Origin: CALODP01 sp942492055
GTDB lineage: Bacteria > Bacteroidota > Ignavibacteria > Ignavibacteriales > Melioribacteraceae
DNA: 64,000 nt
Direction of reading: 5' to 3'
Assembly (NCBI GenBank): GCA_942492055.1
Contig: CALODP010000002.1
Location: 248,001-312,000, forward strand
Below are positions 32,188 to 41,680 of this stretch, piece after piece (within the stretch, counting starts at the first letter, position 1; every line of letters begins with the position of its first letter). The translations under genes were made by a program, and so were the position numbers. The notes beneath the pieces are model-generated. The model was not told where the DNA came from, did not search any database, and was given only the letters and a program-made list of their open reading frames with translations.

Positions 32188-33948
32188 ATGTTAAAACGTA
32201 CTACTATGTTATTATTGCTGGCATTTTGCTTTACTTCGCTTCTTTCTGCTCAAGTTAACTTAAAAAAAGAGCACAAAGTTGTAGATAAAGAAGTTGCTGC
32301 AATGACTGCCAAAAGTTTGGCTCCGTCAAACGATGTATTGGCTGCAAACGCAATTCTGATAGGTAAGGCTTGGAATGCTTATACAACACAAGCTTCATTT
32401 ACAAATCAAATTTATTTTGATCCGTATTCATCATTATTAGCTATCATTAAAAGAAATGATAAAACAGGCGCCGGAAGTGGTAGAATTGTTTATCAGGTAT
32501 CCGATGATATGGGACAGAACTGGACAGAACAAATAGGTCCTATGAATGAGCCATTTGGATTTATAGCTGGAAGACATCCGAATGTTGTAATCGCCAATCC
32601 AACAAAAACTGACAATGTTGAAGAAGTAGCAGTTGTAGGTGCTTGGGCAGAATTAGGCGCTACTTGGAGATATTTGGCACTTAGCGGAGACGCACCTGGT
32701 GCAGGTGAATTTTCTTTCCATGTTGATAGTGTATTTGCTCCGGCTGATGAGATGTTTGTTGGTGCAAACGGCTCTGTTTTCGTTCCTGCTGGATTGCAAG
32801 AATACGATTCAATATCTGTTGACAAAAAAGTAAACACTTATCTATTAAAGTCTGATGATAAAGGTGCTACTTGGAGTAAGGAAATCCTTTCTTATGAGTC
32901 TGATTTCTTTGAAGATACATTTAATGGTATGAAGGGTGATATAAATCATGCCGGAAATGGTTTCATTATGGTTCAAGGACAAGCTCCTTCAATGAATGGT
33001 GAGATATACACATTCGGTCTAAAAGCAACCTCAGATGATGGCGCTACATTCGCAAACGAATGGGCATGGGCTGATTGGAGAGAAGCTGCAATTGACGGTG
33101 GTAAATTAGGTGATAAAGTTCATGGATTAAGTTATGAGTGTGATTTTATTACTTATACCACTGCTGGTAAAACAGCTGCTTCTGCTTTCTTTGCCGGAAC
33201 ATTTACAGATACAGTTGGATCCAATACTGGTGTTTATGTAATCGATAATCAAACTGGTTCTTGGAGAGCAACAAAGATAGCTGCTCTAAATACAACAGGT
33301 ATTGATCTAGCAGGTGGTTTAAATACACTTAACGAAATTGAATTTGCCAGAAGCGTTGATGGAAGTGTTCTAGCTGTTAAATATGCTGATCTTCCTTCTG
33401 CAACTGCAACAAAATATGATTTATATGTTTCATGGTATAATGGTGCTACATGGACATCAGCAGTAAATATTACTGAAACTCCTGATGAGAGTGAAGTTTA
33501 TTCTCAAACAGCTCCAATCCTTTACAAAAATGGTGATGATTATCAATTATTTACTATGTATACTCAGTTCGGATTGGATCCTACTTCAGGTGAACCAAGT
33601 GATGTTGAAGAATGTTCCTTCTACTTGCTAGACGGCGTTACAGCAACAGTAGTAGCTGATGTTGAAGATAATGTTGGTACTGTAGCTTCTTTCAAGTTAG
33701 ATCAGAATTATCCTAACCCATTTAATCCTACTACCACAATTTCTTACACCTTACCTGAGAAAGGAATTGCATCAATTAAAGTTTATGATGTTTTAGGAAA
33801 AGAGGTTGCCACATTATTGAACGGAATACAAGAAGCTGGTTCAAACAAAGTTAAATTTGATGCTTCAAATTTAGCTTCCGGTTTGTATATCTACAAAATC
33901 CAGGCCGGACAGTATACTGCTTCAAAGAAAATGATGTTGATAAAATAA
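32188..33948 (+). CDS. Secreted protein with Asp-box repeats and T9SS C-terminal sorting domain
   Basis: A 586-residue exported protein. MLKRTTMLLLLAFCFTSLLSAQ is a signal peptide. The middle carries Asp-box/BNR-like motifs (SDDMGQNW about 105-112, SDDKGATW about 222-229, SDDGATF about 280), which occur in sialidase-type beta propellers, so a propeller fold is likely but an enzyme activity is not shown. The last 85 residues form a type A T9SS sorting domain: FKLDQNYPNPFNPTTTISY, IKVYDVLGKEVATLL, LASGLYIYKI and a terminal MMLIK. Such domains direct passage through the T9SS and cell-surface attachment. AATGGAG precedes the ATG. A strong terminator follows, so it may be transcribed at a level separate from the receptor downstream. 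Confidence 0.85.
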   Translation: MLKRTTMLLLLAFCFTSLLSAQVNLKKEHKVVDKEVAAMTAKSLAPSNDVLAANAILIGKAWNAYTTQASFTNQIYFDPYSSLLAIIKRNDKTGAGSGRIVYQVSDDMGQNWTEQIGPMNEPFGFIAGRHPNVVIANPTKTDNVEEVAVVGAWAELGATWRYLALSGDAPGAGEFSFHVDSVFAPADEMFVGANGSVFVPAGLQEYDSISVDKKVNTYLLKSDDKGATWSKEILSYESDFFEDTFNGMKGDINHAGNGFIMVQGQAPSMNGEIYTFGLKATSDDGATFANEWAWADWREAAIDGGKLGDKVHGLSYECDFITYTTAGKTAASAFFAGTFTDTVGSNTGVYVIDNQTGSWRATKIAALNTTGIDLAGGLNTLNEIEFARSVDGSVLAVKYADLPSATATKYDLYVSWYNGATWTSAVNITETPDESEVYSQTAPILYKNGDDYQLFTMYTQFGLDPTSGEPSDVEECSFYLLDGVTATVVADVEDNVGTVASFKLDQNYPNPFNPTTTISYTLPEKGIASIKVYDVLGKEVATLLNGIQEAGSNKVKFDASNLASGLYIYKIQAGQYTASKKMMLIK

Positions 33949-33964
33949 GATAGTTCCATAAATT

Positions 33965-33990
33965 AAGCTCTCTCTGAAAGGAGAGAGCTT
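33965..33990 (+). terminator. Terminator after the T9SS cargo gene
   Basis: AAGCTCTCTC (33965-33974) and GAGAGAGCTT (33981-33990) are perfect 10-base arms with a six-base loop, followed by ATATTTATTTT. The U tract is interrupted, so termination may be partial. Confidence 0.75.
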
Positions 33991-34062
33991 ATATTTATTT
34001 TAAATAGTGTAGATTGATTAAATAACAATCTATTACCGATAATGGTAAGGAGATTCAGAAAA

Positions 34063-36885
34063 ATGGCTAAAACAAAAATTTGTTTATTTTTGCTTAGTTT
34101 CCTCTTAATAGGTAGTCTTTCCTATGGACAGCTCGGAGCCGGAAAATTGGCCGGAAAGATTACGGACGCGGAAACAGGAGAACCATTAATAGGCGCTAAC
34201 ATTGTAATATTAAATACACAAATGGGTGCGGCTACTGATATTAATGGCGAGTATTTTATTCTAAATATAACCCCTGGTACTTATAACGTAAAAGTTTCAT
34301 TTGTCGGATATAGCTCGAAAACGATTCAGAATATTCGTGTTGTAACCGGAATTACATATGAGTTAAACACCAATTTGTCAAGCGGTATTGACCTCGATGA
34401 AATTGTAGTGACGGATAAAAAGTTTTTTGAGGAAAAAGCAACTAATACAGTTAAAGTTGTTGACGCAGATCAAATTGCAAAAATGCCCGTAAAAGGCATA
34501 ACAAAAGTAGCTTCTTTACAATCGGGAGTAGTAGCAGCTGAAGGTAGCGGCGGAGCTGATGGGAATGCAAACATTAACGTTCGCGGAGGTAGATCTTCAG
34601 AGGTTTTGTATATTATTGATGGTGTGCCACAAAACAATGTAATGAATAATCAAAGTGAAGCGCAAGTTAGTGATTTTGCGATTGATCAGATGTCATTTCA
34701 AGTTGGTGGTTATGAAGCTAAGTATGGACAGGCGCAATCTGGAATTATTAATATTACAACCAAAGCTGGTTCACCAAAATATAATCTATTTGCAGATTTG
34801 GTTACGTCCAGTTTCACAGATGATTATGGCTATAATCTTTATACTGGGTCATTAAGTGGTCCAATAATACCTGGAAATGGAAATCATACATTTTTTGTAT
34901 CGGCAGAGCGGGGTTGGTTTTTGGATAATAATCCCTCAGCTGTGGACTTAAAATTTGAAACATTGAATAAAAGTTATAATTATAGACCTAATACTTCTTC
35001 AGGTGTCTGGAGATTTACCGCTAGAACTAATCATGATTTTGGTAATATCAGATTTAATTTAGGAGCAAATGTTAACCTCAGAAATGCAAGAGGTTATATA
35101 CATTCATATGTAAAAAATAATTCTCAGATGTTTCCAGAATTTGATCAGAATAATTATTCATTAAGTGCAAGAATGTCACATACAATTTCAAATTCAACAT
35201 TTTGGAATCTTAATGTTGGGTATCGAAAATTTTATACTGAGGAGTACAATCCTGTATTTAAGGACGATATATTTAAGTATGGAGACAAAGAAGCTCTATA
35301 TAATGAGTTAGGTGTAGTAGTAGCTTCTAATGGATTACGGATACAAAAAGATGCTGAAGGAGTTTTTTGGAAATACGGTAGAGTAAATAATGTATACTCA
35401 AAAGATGAGAATGATATTATTTCTGGTGATTTTAATCTTACATCACAATATGAGAATCACCTGATTGAATTAGGTGGAGGGTTTCAATATAATACAATTA
35501 GAAGTTTATATATAAATCCTGCCTCACTTGCATTTATGGTAAAAGATCAAGGTTACTCGAAGACGGAAGCAATTGCAAATTCACAACCAACTATTTTTGG
35601 CTATGACCTTAATTTGAATAAGACCAATAGTGGTGATGGCGAATTTGCTCCCAAAAATCCAATTCTTGGGTATTTTTATATTCAAGATAGATTTGAGGAA
35701 GATGACATAGTATTAAATCTTGGTCTACGTGTGGATTATTTTGATACCCAGGAGGATGTTCTTAAGAATCCGAGTAAGCCATTTTTGGGAGGAGATGATC
35801 CTACCAAGTTTGATAAAAATGACTTTACAGCAAAGGATGTTGAAGTTGAATTTTCACCAAGAATCGGATTAGGATTTCCAGTTACCGAGTCAACTGTATT
35901 TCATGCTCAATACGGAAGGTTTATTCAACAACCTGCGTTAGAGGATTTGTACAATGGGCCATATGATATTATTACTTTCGAAACAATGGATCCTCAATAT
36001 GTAAGAACAGGCTCTATCTCTAGTGAAGAGACCATACAATATGAAATTGGTTTGAGACAAGTAATTGGTGGTAACACAGCCCTAAATGTAACTGCTTTCT
36101 ATAAAACAATTAAAGGTTTGGTTAACAGACAATTAAGATTTTTCCAAAGAACTGATGGTGGTGCTAAATATACATACATAGCTCCGCAAAATTCCGACTT
36201 TGGAACAACAAAAGGGATGGCTTTATCGTTAGATATTACAAAATTGAGTTATTTTAATGTCTCAGCACAGTACACTTATTCTATTGCTGAGGGAACAGGT
36301 TCTTCTACAAATTCCAGTCAAACTGCAGTTTTTAGGAATCAAGATAATGAGGCGCCCAAAGTAATTGCTCCTCTGGATTTTGATCAGAGACACACAGCAA
36401 TTTTTAATATAAATTTTTACGTTCCAAAAGGTGAATTGGGTTTATTGGAACAATTAAATGCTAATATCCTTCTATCGTATAATAGTGGTAGGCCATATAC
36501 TCCATTAGATTACTTTGATATATTAACAGGAAATGATGGAGGCCCAAGTACTACTGGTTATATGAATTCGAGATATATGTCCGGGTCGTTTAGAATGGAT
36601 CTAAAAATAGATAAGGTATTTAATATTGGTAACCTTAGCCTTACTCCATATGTTTGGATCGAGAATGTATTTGATGCTGATAATGTTGTGAATGTTTATC
36701 AATCGACTGGAGATCCGTATACCACTGGATACCTAAAAACCGATCAAGGTAAAGCAATCATTGAAGCACGTGGTGAAGGTTACGAAAATGATTATAAAGC
36801 CTTGGAAAGAGATCCTGGAAATTTTGGTATCCCAAGACAAATCAAGCTAGGGCTTAGAGTGAATTTTGGTAATATCACTTTTTAG
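34063..36885 (+). CDS. TonB-dependent receptor with carboxypeptidase-regulatory-like domain
   Basis: An outer-membrane receptor of 940 residues. The ATG at 34063 is preferred over one at 34042 because AAGGAG lies between them with ten bases spacing and the signal peptide (MAKTKICLFLLSFLLIGSLSYG) then starts cleanly. Residues about 22-110 are a carboxypeptidase-regulatory-like beta sandwich (GKLAGKITDAETGEPLIGAN, GYSSKTI). The plug domain follows (about 115-235: VRGGRSSEVLYIIDGVPQ, GQAQSGIINITTKAG), and the rest is a 22-strand type barrel ending ..LRVNFGNITF with terminal Phe. No SusD gene accompanies it. With the neighbouring T9SS cargo and PorV-like protein it may handle a peptide or glycan; the substrate is unknown. 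Confidence 0.92.
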   Translation: MAKTKICLFLLSFLLIGSLSYGQLGAGKLAGKITDAETGEPLIGANIVILNTQMGAATDINGEYFILNITPGTYNVKVSFVGYSSKTIQNIRVVTGITYELNTNLSSGIDLDEIVVTDKKFFEEKATNTVKVVDADQIAKMPVKGITKVASLQSGVVAAEGSGGADGNANINVRGGRSSEVLYIIDGVPQNNVMNNQSEAQVSDFAIDQMSFQVGGYEAKYGQAQSGIINITTKAGSPKYNLFADLVTSSFTDDYGYNLYTGSLSGPIIPGNGNHTFFVSAERGWFLDNNPSAVDLKFETLNKSYNYRPNTSSGVWRFTARTNHDFGNIRFNLGANVNLRNARGYIHSYVKNNSQMFPEFDQNNYSLSARMSHTISNSTFWNLNVGYRKFYTEEYNPVFKDDIFKYGDKEALYNELGVVVASNGLRIQKDAEGVFWKYGRVNNVYSKDENDIISGDFNLTSQYENHLIELGGGFQYNTIRSLYINPASLAFMVKDQGYSKTEAIANSQPTIFGYDLNLNKTNSGDGEFAPKNPILGYFYIQDRFEEDDIVLNLGLRVDYFDTQEDVLKNPSKPFLGGDDPTKFDKNDFTAKDVEVEFSPRIGLGFPVTESTVFHAQYGRFIQQPALEDLYNGPYDIITFETMDPQYVRTGSISSEETIQYEIGLRQVIGGNTALNVTAFYKTIKGLVNRQLRFFQRTDGGAKYTYIAPQNSDFGTTKGMALSLDITKLSYFNVSAQYTYSIAEGTGSSTNSSQTAVFRNQDNEAPKVIAPLDFDQRHTAIFNINFYVPKGELGLLEQLNANILLSYNSGRPYTPLDYFDILTGNDGGPSTTGYMNSRYMSGSFRMDLKIDKVFNIGNLSLTPYVWIENVFDADNVVNVYQSTGDPYTTGYLKTDQGKAIIEARGEGYENDYKALERDPGNFGIPRQIKLGLRVNFGNITF

Positions 36886-36925
36886 TAACTGAGTAAGACA
36901 TTTTTTCCAAAAGAGGAATTAAACA

Positions 36926-39900
36926 ATGAAATTAAAACGACGAAAAATATATCATATCCTGGTACTCATAATAGGGGTTTGCCTTTCGTATGGTTTTTTC
37001 GCAGCGGAGAAAAACGGGAAGAGCAATCCAGAGACTAGTGTTAAAAGCTTGAGTAAGGGTAACAAGAGTTTATCAGGAAAACAAGGGGATTCGTATCTAT
37101 TTGCAATAAATAATATCAGTCTTCCAATAGATAATAAAGGTATTATTGCTGATGTAAATATCCCATCTGTAGGAAAGGGGGGGAAATATGGAGGCGAAAT
37201 ATTTCTTTTCTCCGGTGGCTTTTTTATGAGCGGGAAAGCAAATGGAAAGTTGTGGGCTAACGCTCAAGCTAGTGCTTCTTTGATTGAAAACTGGGTTCCG
37301 GGTGTAGTCGGTGGGCAAGGAGATCCAAGGAATGTTGTTTACGTAGTAGATAAATCAGATCCACCGTTTTCACAAAGTTGGATTGATTGGGCAGATGCAG
37401 TTGCATTAGGGGCAGATTATTATGACGGAAATGGAAATGGTGTTTATGATCCTATCGATCTCGATGGAAATGGAGTATGGGATCCTACTGAAGATATGCC
37501 GGATTTAATTGGTGATCAAGTTGCCTGGTCCGTTTACAATGATGGTCAACCGGTTGGGAACCGTACTAATGGGTTTCCTGGGATTGCACCTCAAGGAATT
37601 GAAGTGAGACAATCTGTATTTGGTTTTGCATCAAAAGGAATTATCGGAAATATTATTTTTGTTAGATATAGATTTAAAAATACTGGTACGGTTGCTGATG
37701 TCATGGACAGCGTCTATTTTGGTGTCTGGGCTGATCCAGATTTAGGAACACCTACAGATGATTATGTAGGTTGTGATATTGATCGAAATGCTGGGTATGT
37801 TTATAATCTTCAAAAGGATGATAGATATGGAAGTCAAACTCCATGTTTTTTGATCGATTTCTTTTCGGGGCCTGGAGTTTATGTTCCAGGAGTTTCATTT
37901 ACTGATGTAAATGAAAATGGAATTTACGATGAAGGTACTGATATTGCCGTTGATACTGCATTTACAGTAAAAGGACAATTAAAGGGAGTTGATGTTTTTC
38001 CTGGAGCTACAAATTTAGGGCTATCTTCTTTTGTTCAATACATACAGGGAGACGAAGACCTCAGAGATCCTCATGAGGCATCCGAAGCGCGACACTATAT
38101 GCTTGGATTAAACAGAGTAGGGCAAGAGATTGATCCTTGTAATTGGGCATATGGAGTGGTAAAAGGTGTAGATTGTACAACTCTTGATAATAAGTTTTGG
38201 TATTCTGGTGACCCTGTGAAACAGACTGGATGGCTTGTTGCTGATGGGGGAGATCAACGTCAAATGCAAAACATCGGTCCTTTTCAGCTATTAAAGGATG
38301 AAGAAGTTGAAGTAACAGTAGCTTATATTGTTGGACAAGGAGCTTCAAGTGTTCTTTCGGTCGATAAAGCAAAAAGCACTTCTGATGGTGCGCAATTCAT
38401 TTTTGATCATAATTATTTATCTCCTTCGCCACCACCAGCAGTTAAGCCAAGAATTGTTGGTGGAGATAATTACATTGATATCTATTGGGATACTCCAGAA
38501 CAAGTTAATTATCATAGCCTAACTGACGCTTGGGATCTGAAGTTTCAAGGTTATAATGTATATACTTATAAGACAAATTCTACTATTGAGACAATTGACG
38601 ATCACCCAAATGTTAAACTTTATAAAACATATTCATTGAACAATGAAGTAAAGAATATATTTAAAGAGAATCCAGAGACAGGTGGATTAGATCCATTATA
38701 TGCTGAAGGTGAAAATAAACTGGATTCAGCTTTGTATTCTGATCCTGAAACTGGACGAATCAGACTTCGAATTACTAACGATCCTAATACCGGTGATGAA
38801 TTAATAAAAGGGAAAGAATATTATTTTGCTATTACCGGGTACGCTTTAAATTACATGGGATTAAAATATAAAACAGATCCAGCTGATACTGAAGTTGACC
38901 CGACTAAAGGTATTCTTAAAGATGGCGATTACTATTTGTCGATAGATGCTTTTACAGCTGAGGCTGAAAACATTCCTAAGGTTTTCAAAGTGACTTTTGG
39001 TGAAGATATGTATACTCGAATTGAGGAGAATACTAGAATCACTGGAGAAAATTCAAAAATAGTTGAATACGACATTATTGATAAAAGTGCCTTAACTGGT
39101 GATGAGTACCAAGTTAATTTCTTCCCTGATAGTACTTCAGAGAAATATTTACCATATTGGAAAATAACTAATTTGACTAATGGAAATGTTTTATTGGATT
39201 CAGCTCAGTATTATTCTTTTGGCCATAATGATAGCATAAGTGCTGAAATAACTGATGGCTTCATTCTTAGAATATCAAAAGAAGATCCAAGTGTTGATAC
39301 GATGAAATTTGTTTCTACCAATACATGGTATGATAAAGAGATGGTGAAGTTCTACTATCCCGGTACAGATATTGATCAGGATAATGCGGAAATCAAGGGA
39401 ATTACCAATTCATTAGCAGGGCTTAATTCGACGTTCATAAAGGGAGATAGACTCCGTAACGTTGAGATACGATTCAATGAATCCGGAAAAGCCTATCGTT
39501 ATTTAGCCGGTTATATTGGTTCCAAAATCAGTTCAAAAAATTCGACGGTATATGCTGAAGCTGTTACAGAAGCCGATACTACTGGTAAGGGAATAGTTGG
39601 CAAACTTGGACAGGGATTTGTTGATGTACCTTTTACTGCATGGGTAAAAGACGATGAATATGGTGAAACAAGGCAATTGGCAGTTGGGTTTATTGAAAAA
39701 TCTAAGAGTTTAGGTGGTAATCCGGATGGTGTTTGGGAGCCAGACACTAATGTATTCGTCTCCGGTGAATATATTTTAATATTTGACGAGGATTATGATC
39801 ACTCTGGAAATAATACGATTCTAAAAGGTGGCTTTCCTGATGGAGCGAAAACAATTTGGGCTGAATTAAGAGGTGGAAAATATTATCCTGTACCTGAAAG

Positions 39901-40456
39901 TGCAAATTTGTCATATAGAGATAGACAGGTCGCTAAGTCTCCTTTCTTAAATACATTATATGTAGTTGATCTTTCGCGTTCAAAAGGGGCGATATTAGAT
40001 TATAGTGGGAGTATTGTTTCGCTTCCAGTAGCTAAGTATCCGTTTACTCCGGCCGATGTTATTAAATTTAAGACTGTTTTAAAGGGAGAGATTACTTCCG
40101 CAGATAAAAAGGCATTATTTGATAAAGTTACTGTATATCCTAATCCATTATTTGGATTTAATGTGGCTACGAGTTACGATAATTCTAATACTGATGAGCC
40201 GTTTGTGACATTCTCAAACTTACCTGATGATATTTCTATCAAGATATTCTCATTATCAGGTAACTTATTGAGAACTCTTAATTCTGATGATAAATCTTCG
40301 CCAACTTCACCATTCTTAAGATGGGATTTGAAAAATGAATCAGGATTAAGAGTCGCTAGTGGTATGTATATTGCTATTGTCACATCTCCAGAATACGGAG
40401 ATAAAGTGTTGAAATTTGCGATAATTATGCCTCAAAAACAAATTCCTAAGTATTAA
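36926..40456 (+). CDS. Large secreted protein with T9SS C-terminal domain
   Basis: An 1176-residue exported protein of unknown function. The N-terminus MKLKRRKIYHILVLIIGVCLSYG is a signal peptide. Asp/Asn-rich calcium-binding-like loops occur at about 172-195 (DGNGNGVYD, DLDGNGVWD) and about 330 (DVNENGIYDEGTD), resembling thrombospondin type 3 or EF-hand-like repeats. A fibronectin-like segment (about 510-650: PRIVGGDNYIDIYWDTPE, FQGYNVYTYKT) follows. The last 100 residues contain VYPNPLFGFN, ISIKIFSLSGNLLRTL and GLRVASGMYIAIV, a T9SS type A sorting domain. The C-terminal tail MPQKQIPKY runs on past the usual end. It follows the TonB receptor by 40 bases and probably works with it at the surface. 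Confidence 0.78.
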   Translation: MKLKRRKIYHILVLIIGVCLSYGFFAAEKNGKSNPETSVKSLSKGNKSLSGKQGDSYLFAINNISLPIDNKGIIADVNIPSVGKGGKYGGEIFLFSGGFFMSGKANGKLWANAQASASLIENWVPGVVGGQGDPRNVVYVVDKSDPPFSQSWIDWADAVALGADYYDGNGNGVYDPIDLDGNGVWDPTEDMPDLIGDQVAWSVYNDGQPVGNRTNGFPGIAPQGIEVRQSVFGFASKGIIGNIIFVRYRFKNTGTVADVMDSVYFGVWADPDLGTPTDDYVGCDIDRNAGYVYNLQKDDRYGSQTPCFLIDFFSGPGVYVPGVSFTDVNENGIYDEGTDIAVDTAFTVKGQLKGVDVFPGATNLGLSSFVQYIQGDEDLRDPHEASEARHYMLGLNRVGQEIDPCNWAYGVVKGVDCTTLDNKFWYSGDPVKQTGWLVADGGDQRQMQNIGPFQLLKDEEVEVTVAYIVGQGASSVLSVDKAKSTSDGAQFIFDHNYLSPSPPPAVKPRIVGGDNYIDIYWDTPEQVNYHSLTDAWDLKFQGYNVYTYKTNSTIETIDDHPNVKLYKTYSLNNEVKNIFKENPETGGLDPLYAEGENKLDSALYSDPETGRIRLRITNDPNTGDELIKGKEYYFAITGYALNYMGLKYKTDPADTEVDPTKGILKDGDYYLSIDAFTAEAENIPKVFKVTFGEDMYTRIEENTRITGENSKIVEYDIIDKSALTGDEYQVNFFPDSTSEKYLPYWKITNLTNGNVLLDSAQYYSFGHNDSISAEITDGFILRISKEDPSVDTMKFVSTNTWYDKEMVKFYYPGTDIDQDNAEIKGITNSLAGLNSTFIKGDRLRNVEIRFNESGKAYRYLAGYIGSKISSKNSTVYAEAVTEADTTGKGIVGKLGQGFVDVPFTAWVKDDEYGETRQLAVGFIEKSKSLGGNPDGVWEPDTNVFVSGEYILIFDEDYDHSGNNTILKGGFPDGAKTIWAELRGGKYYPVPESANLSYRDRQVAKSPFLNTLYVVDLSRSKGAILDYSGSIVSLPVAKYPFTPADVIKFKTVLKGEITSADKKALFDKVTVYPNPLFGFNVATSYDNSNTDEPFVTFSNLPDDISIKIFSLSGNLLRTLNSDDKSSPTSPFLRWDLKNESGLRVASGMYIAIVTSPEYGDKVLKFAIIMPQKQIPKY

Positions 40457-40516
40457 TGTATTTAATTATACCAAAATACATTTATGGTATTAGAAAAATA
40501 TTTGGAGCGAAGTAAA

Positions 40517-41533
40517 ATGAAAAAATACACATTGTTGTTAATAATATTATTTGCGTCTCTTGTTTATGGCGGAGATGTTTCTCGAAAGGGAACGACTGGT
40601 GCAGAAGAATTACTTCTGCCGGTTGGAGCACGAAGTATTGCTTCGGGTGGTGCATTTATGGCTAGTGTAACTGGGCTTGAGGCAATTCATTATAATCCTG
40701 CTGGAGTATGCCTTTCTGCTAAAAGTGAGGCTATGTTTAATTATATGACCTATATTGCTGATATTAATGTCGGCTATTTTGCAGCAGGTACTAGACTCGG
40801 TGATTTTGGGTCATTAGCTTTAAGTATAAAGTCGTTGGATTTTGGAGATATTCCTATTACAACCTCGAATGATCCAGATGGAACTTCGGGACAAACATAT
40901 TCTCCTTCATTTACGGTGTTTGGAGTAACTTATTCAAAGGAAATCTCCGATAGAATAAGTGTTGGAACAAATTTTAAATTAATCAACGAAGAGATTGTTA
41001 ATACTAGTGCTACTGGATTTGCGATTGATATAGGTGTTCAATATCAATTTAGTGAAAATGTTAGTATAGGTGCTGCTCTCAATAATGTTGGATCAAATAT
41101 GTCTTTTTCAGGAAGTGACATGATTTATTCAACTGAGGTCCCTGGCTCGCAACTTAGTGGAGGAGATGGAGCAGTGCAAGTTGTTACTGAAGAATTTCAA
41201 CTGCCAAGTTCATTTTCACTAAGTTTTGCATATAAGCATAGTGTAAATCAATACAACAATATAGCGGTTGCATCTACATTTGTATCTAATAATTCTCAAG
41301 AAGATGTATTCCGTTTCGGATTGGAATATAGTTACATGGATATCTTATTCCTTCGCGGTGGTTATAAACTACAAACTGAGAATATTGATGACGATATTTA
41401 TGGGTTAACTGCTGGTGCCGGTGTAAAATATGATTTATCCGGCGATATGGCTGTTGCTGTTGATTATGCTTATAGAGATGTGCAGGAATTCCAAAATCCG
41501 AATCATGTATTTACTGTAAAAATGTTCTTTTAA
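40517..41533 (+). CDS. PorV/PorQ-family outer-membrane protein
   Basis: A 338-residue outer-membrane barrel related to PorV/PorQ (UPF0164), T9SS components that shuttle or anchor cargo with C-terminal sorting domains. The ATG at 40517 (GGAGCGAAG upstream) starts the signal peptide MKKYTLLLIILFASLVYGG; the frame extends 33 bases further back without need. The signature LLPVGARSIASGGAFMASV followed by EAIHYNPAGV (about 35-70) is typical of this family and the FadL superfamily. The end AYRDVQEFQNPNHVFTVKMFF terminates in Phe. It lies 60 bases after a cargo gene; an AATGTATTT/AAATACATT inverted repeat (40455-40482) lies between. As the window has no other T9SS core gene, it may be a cluster-specific partner rather than PorV itself. 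Confidence 0.82.
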   Translation: MKKYTLLLIILFASLVYGGDVSRKGTTGAEELLLPVGARSIASGGAFMASVTGLEAIHYNPAGVCLSAKSEAMFNYMTYIADINVGYFAAGTRLGDFGSLALSIKSLDFGDIPITTSNDPDGTSGQTYSPSFTVFGVTYSKEISDRISVGTNFKLINEEIVNTSATGFAIDIGVQYQFSENVSIGAALNNVGSNMSFSGSDMIYSTEVPGSQLSGGDGAVQVVTEEFQLPSSFSLSFAYKHSVNQYNNIAVASTFVSNNSQEDVFRFGLEYSYMDILFLRGGYKLQTENIDDDIYGLTAGAGVKYDLSGDMAVAVDYAYRDVQEFQNPNHVFTVKMFF

Positions 41534-41555
41534 TTTATATATCGTATTTACAAAT

Positions 41556-41592
41556 AAGCGTCTAATGATTATTTTCGTTAGGCGCTTTTTTT
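41556..41592 (+). terminator. Terminator after the PorV/PorQ-family gene
   Basis: AAGCGTCTAATGA (41556-41568) pairs with TCGTTAGGCGCTT (41575-41587) with two G-T pairs, loop TTATTT, followed by T5-T7. It closes the surface-protein cluster. Confidence 0.85.
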
Positions 41593-41680
41593 ATACCTTA
41601 CTTATTTTCAATTAGTGTTGTAACTTATTATTGTAATTATAGAGCTATTACAATATTTATTAAATAATTTGAGATTTTGC

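Noticed and set aside
40455..40482. Inverted repeat AATGTATTT/AAATACATT as a terminator before the PorV/PorQ gene
   Set aside because: The stem is all A-T apart from one G-C pair and no T tract follows, so it is not called as a terminator; it may still be a minor regulatory site.
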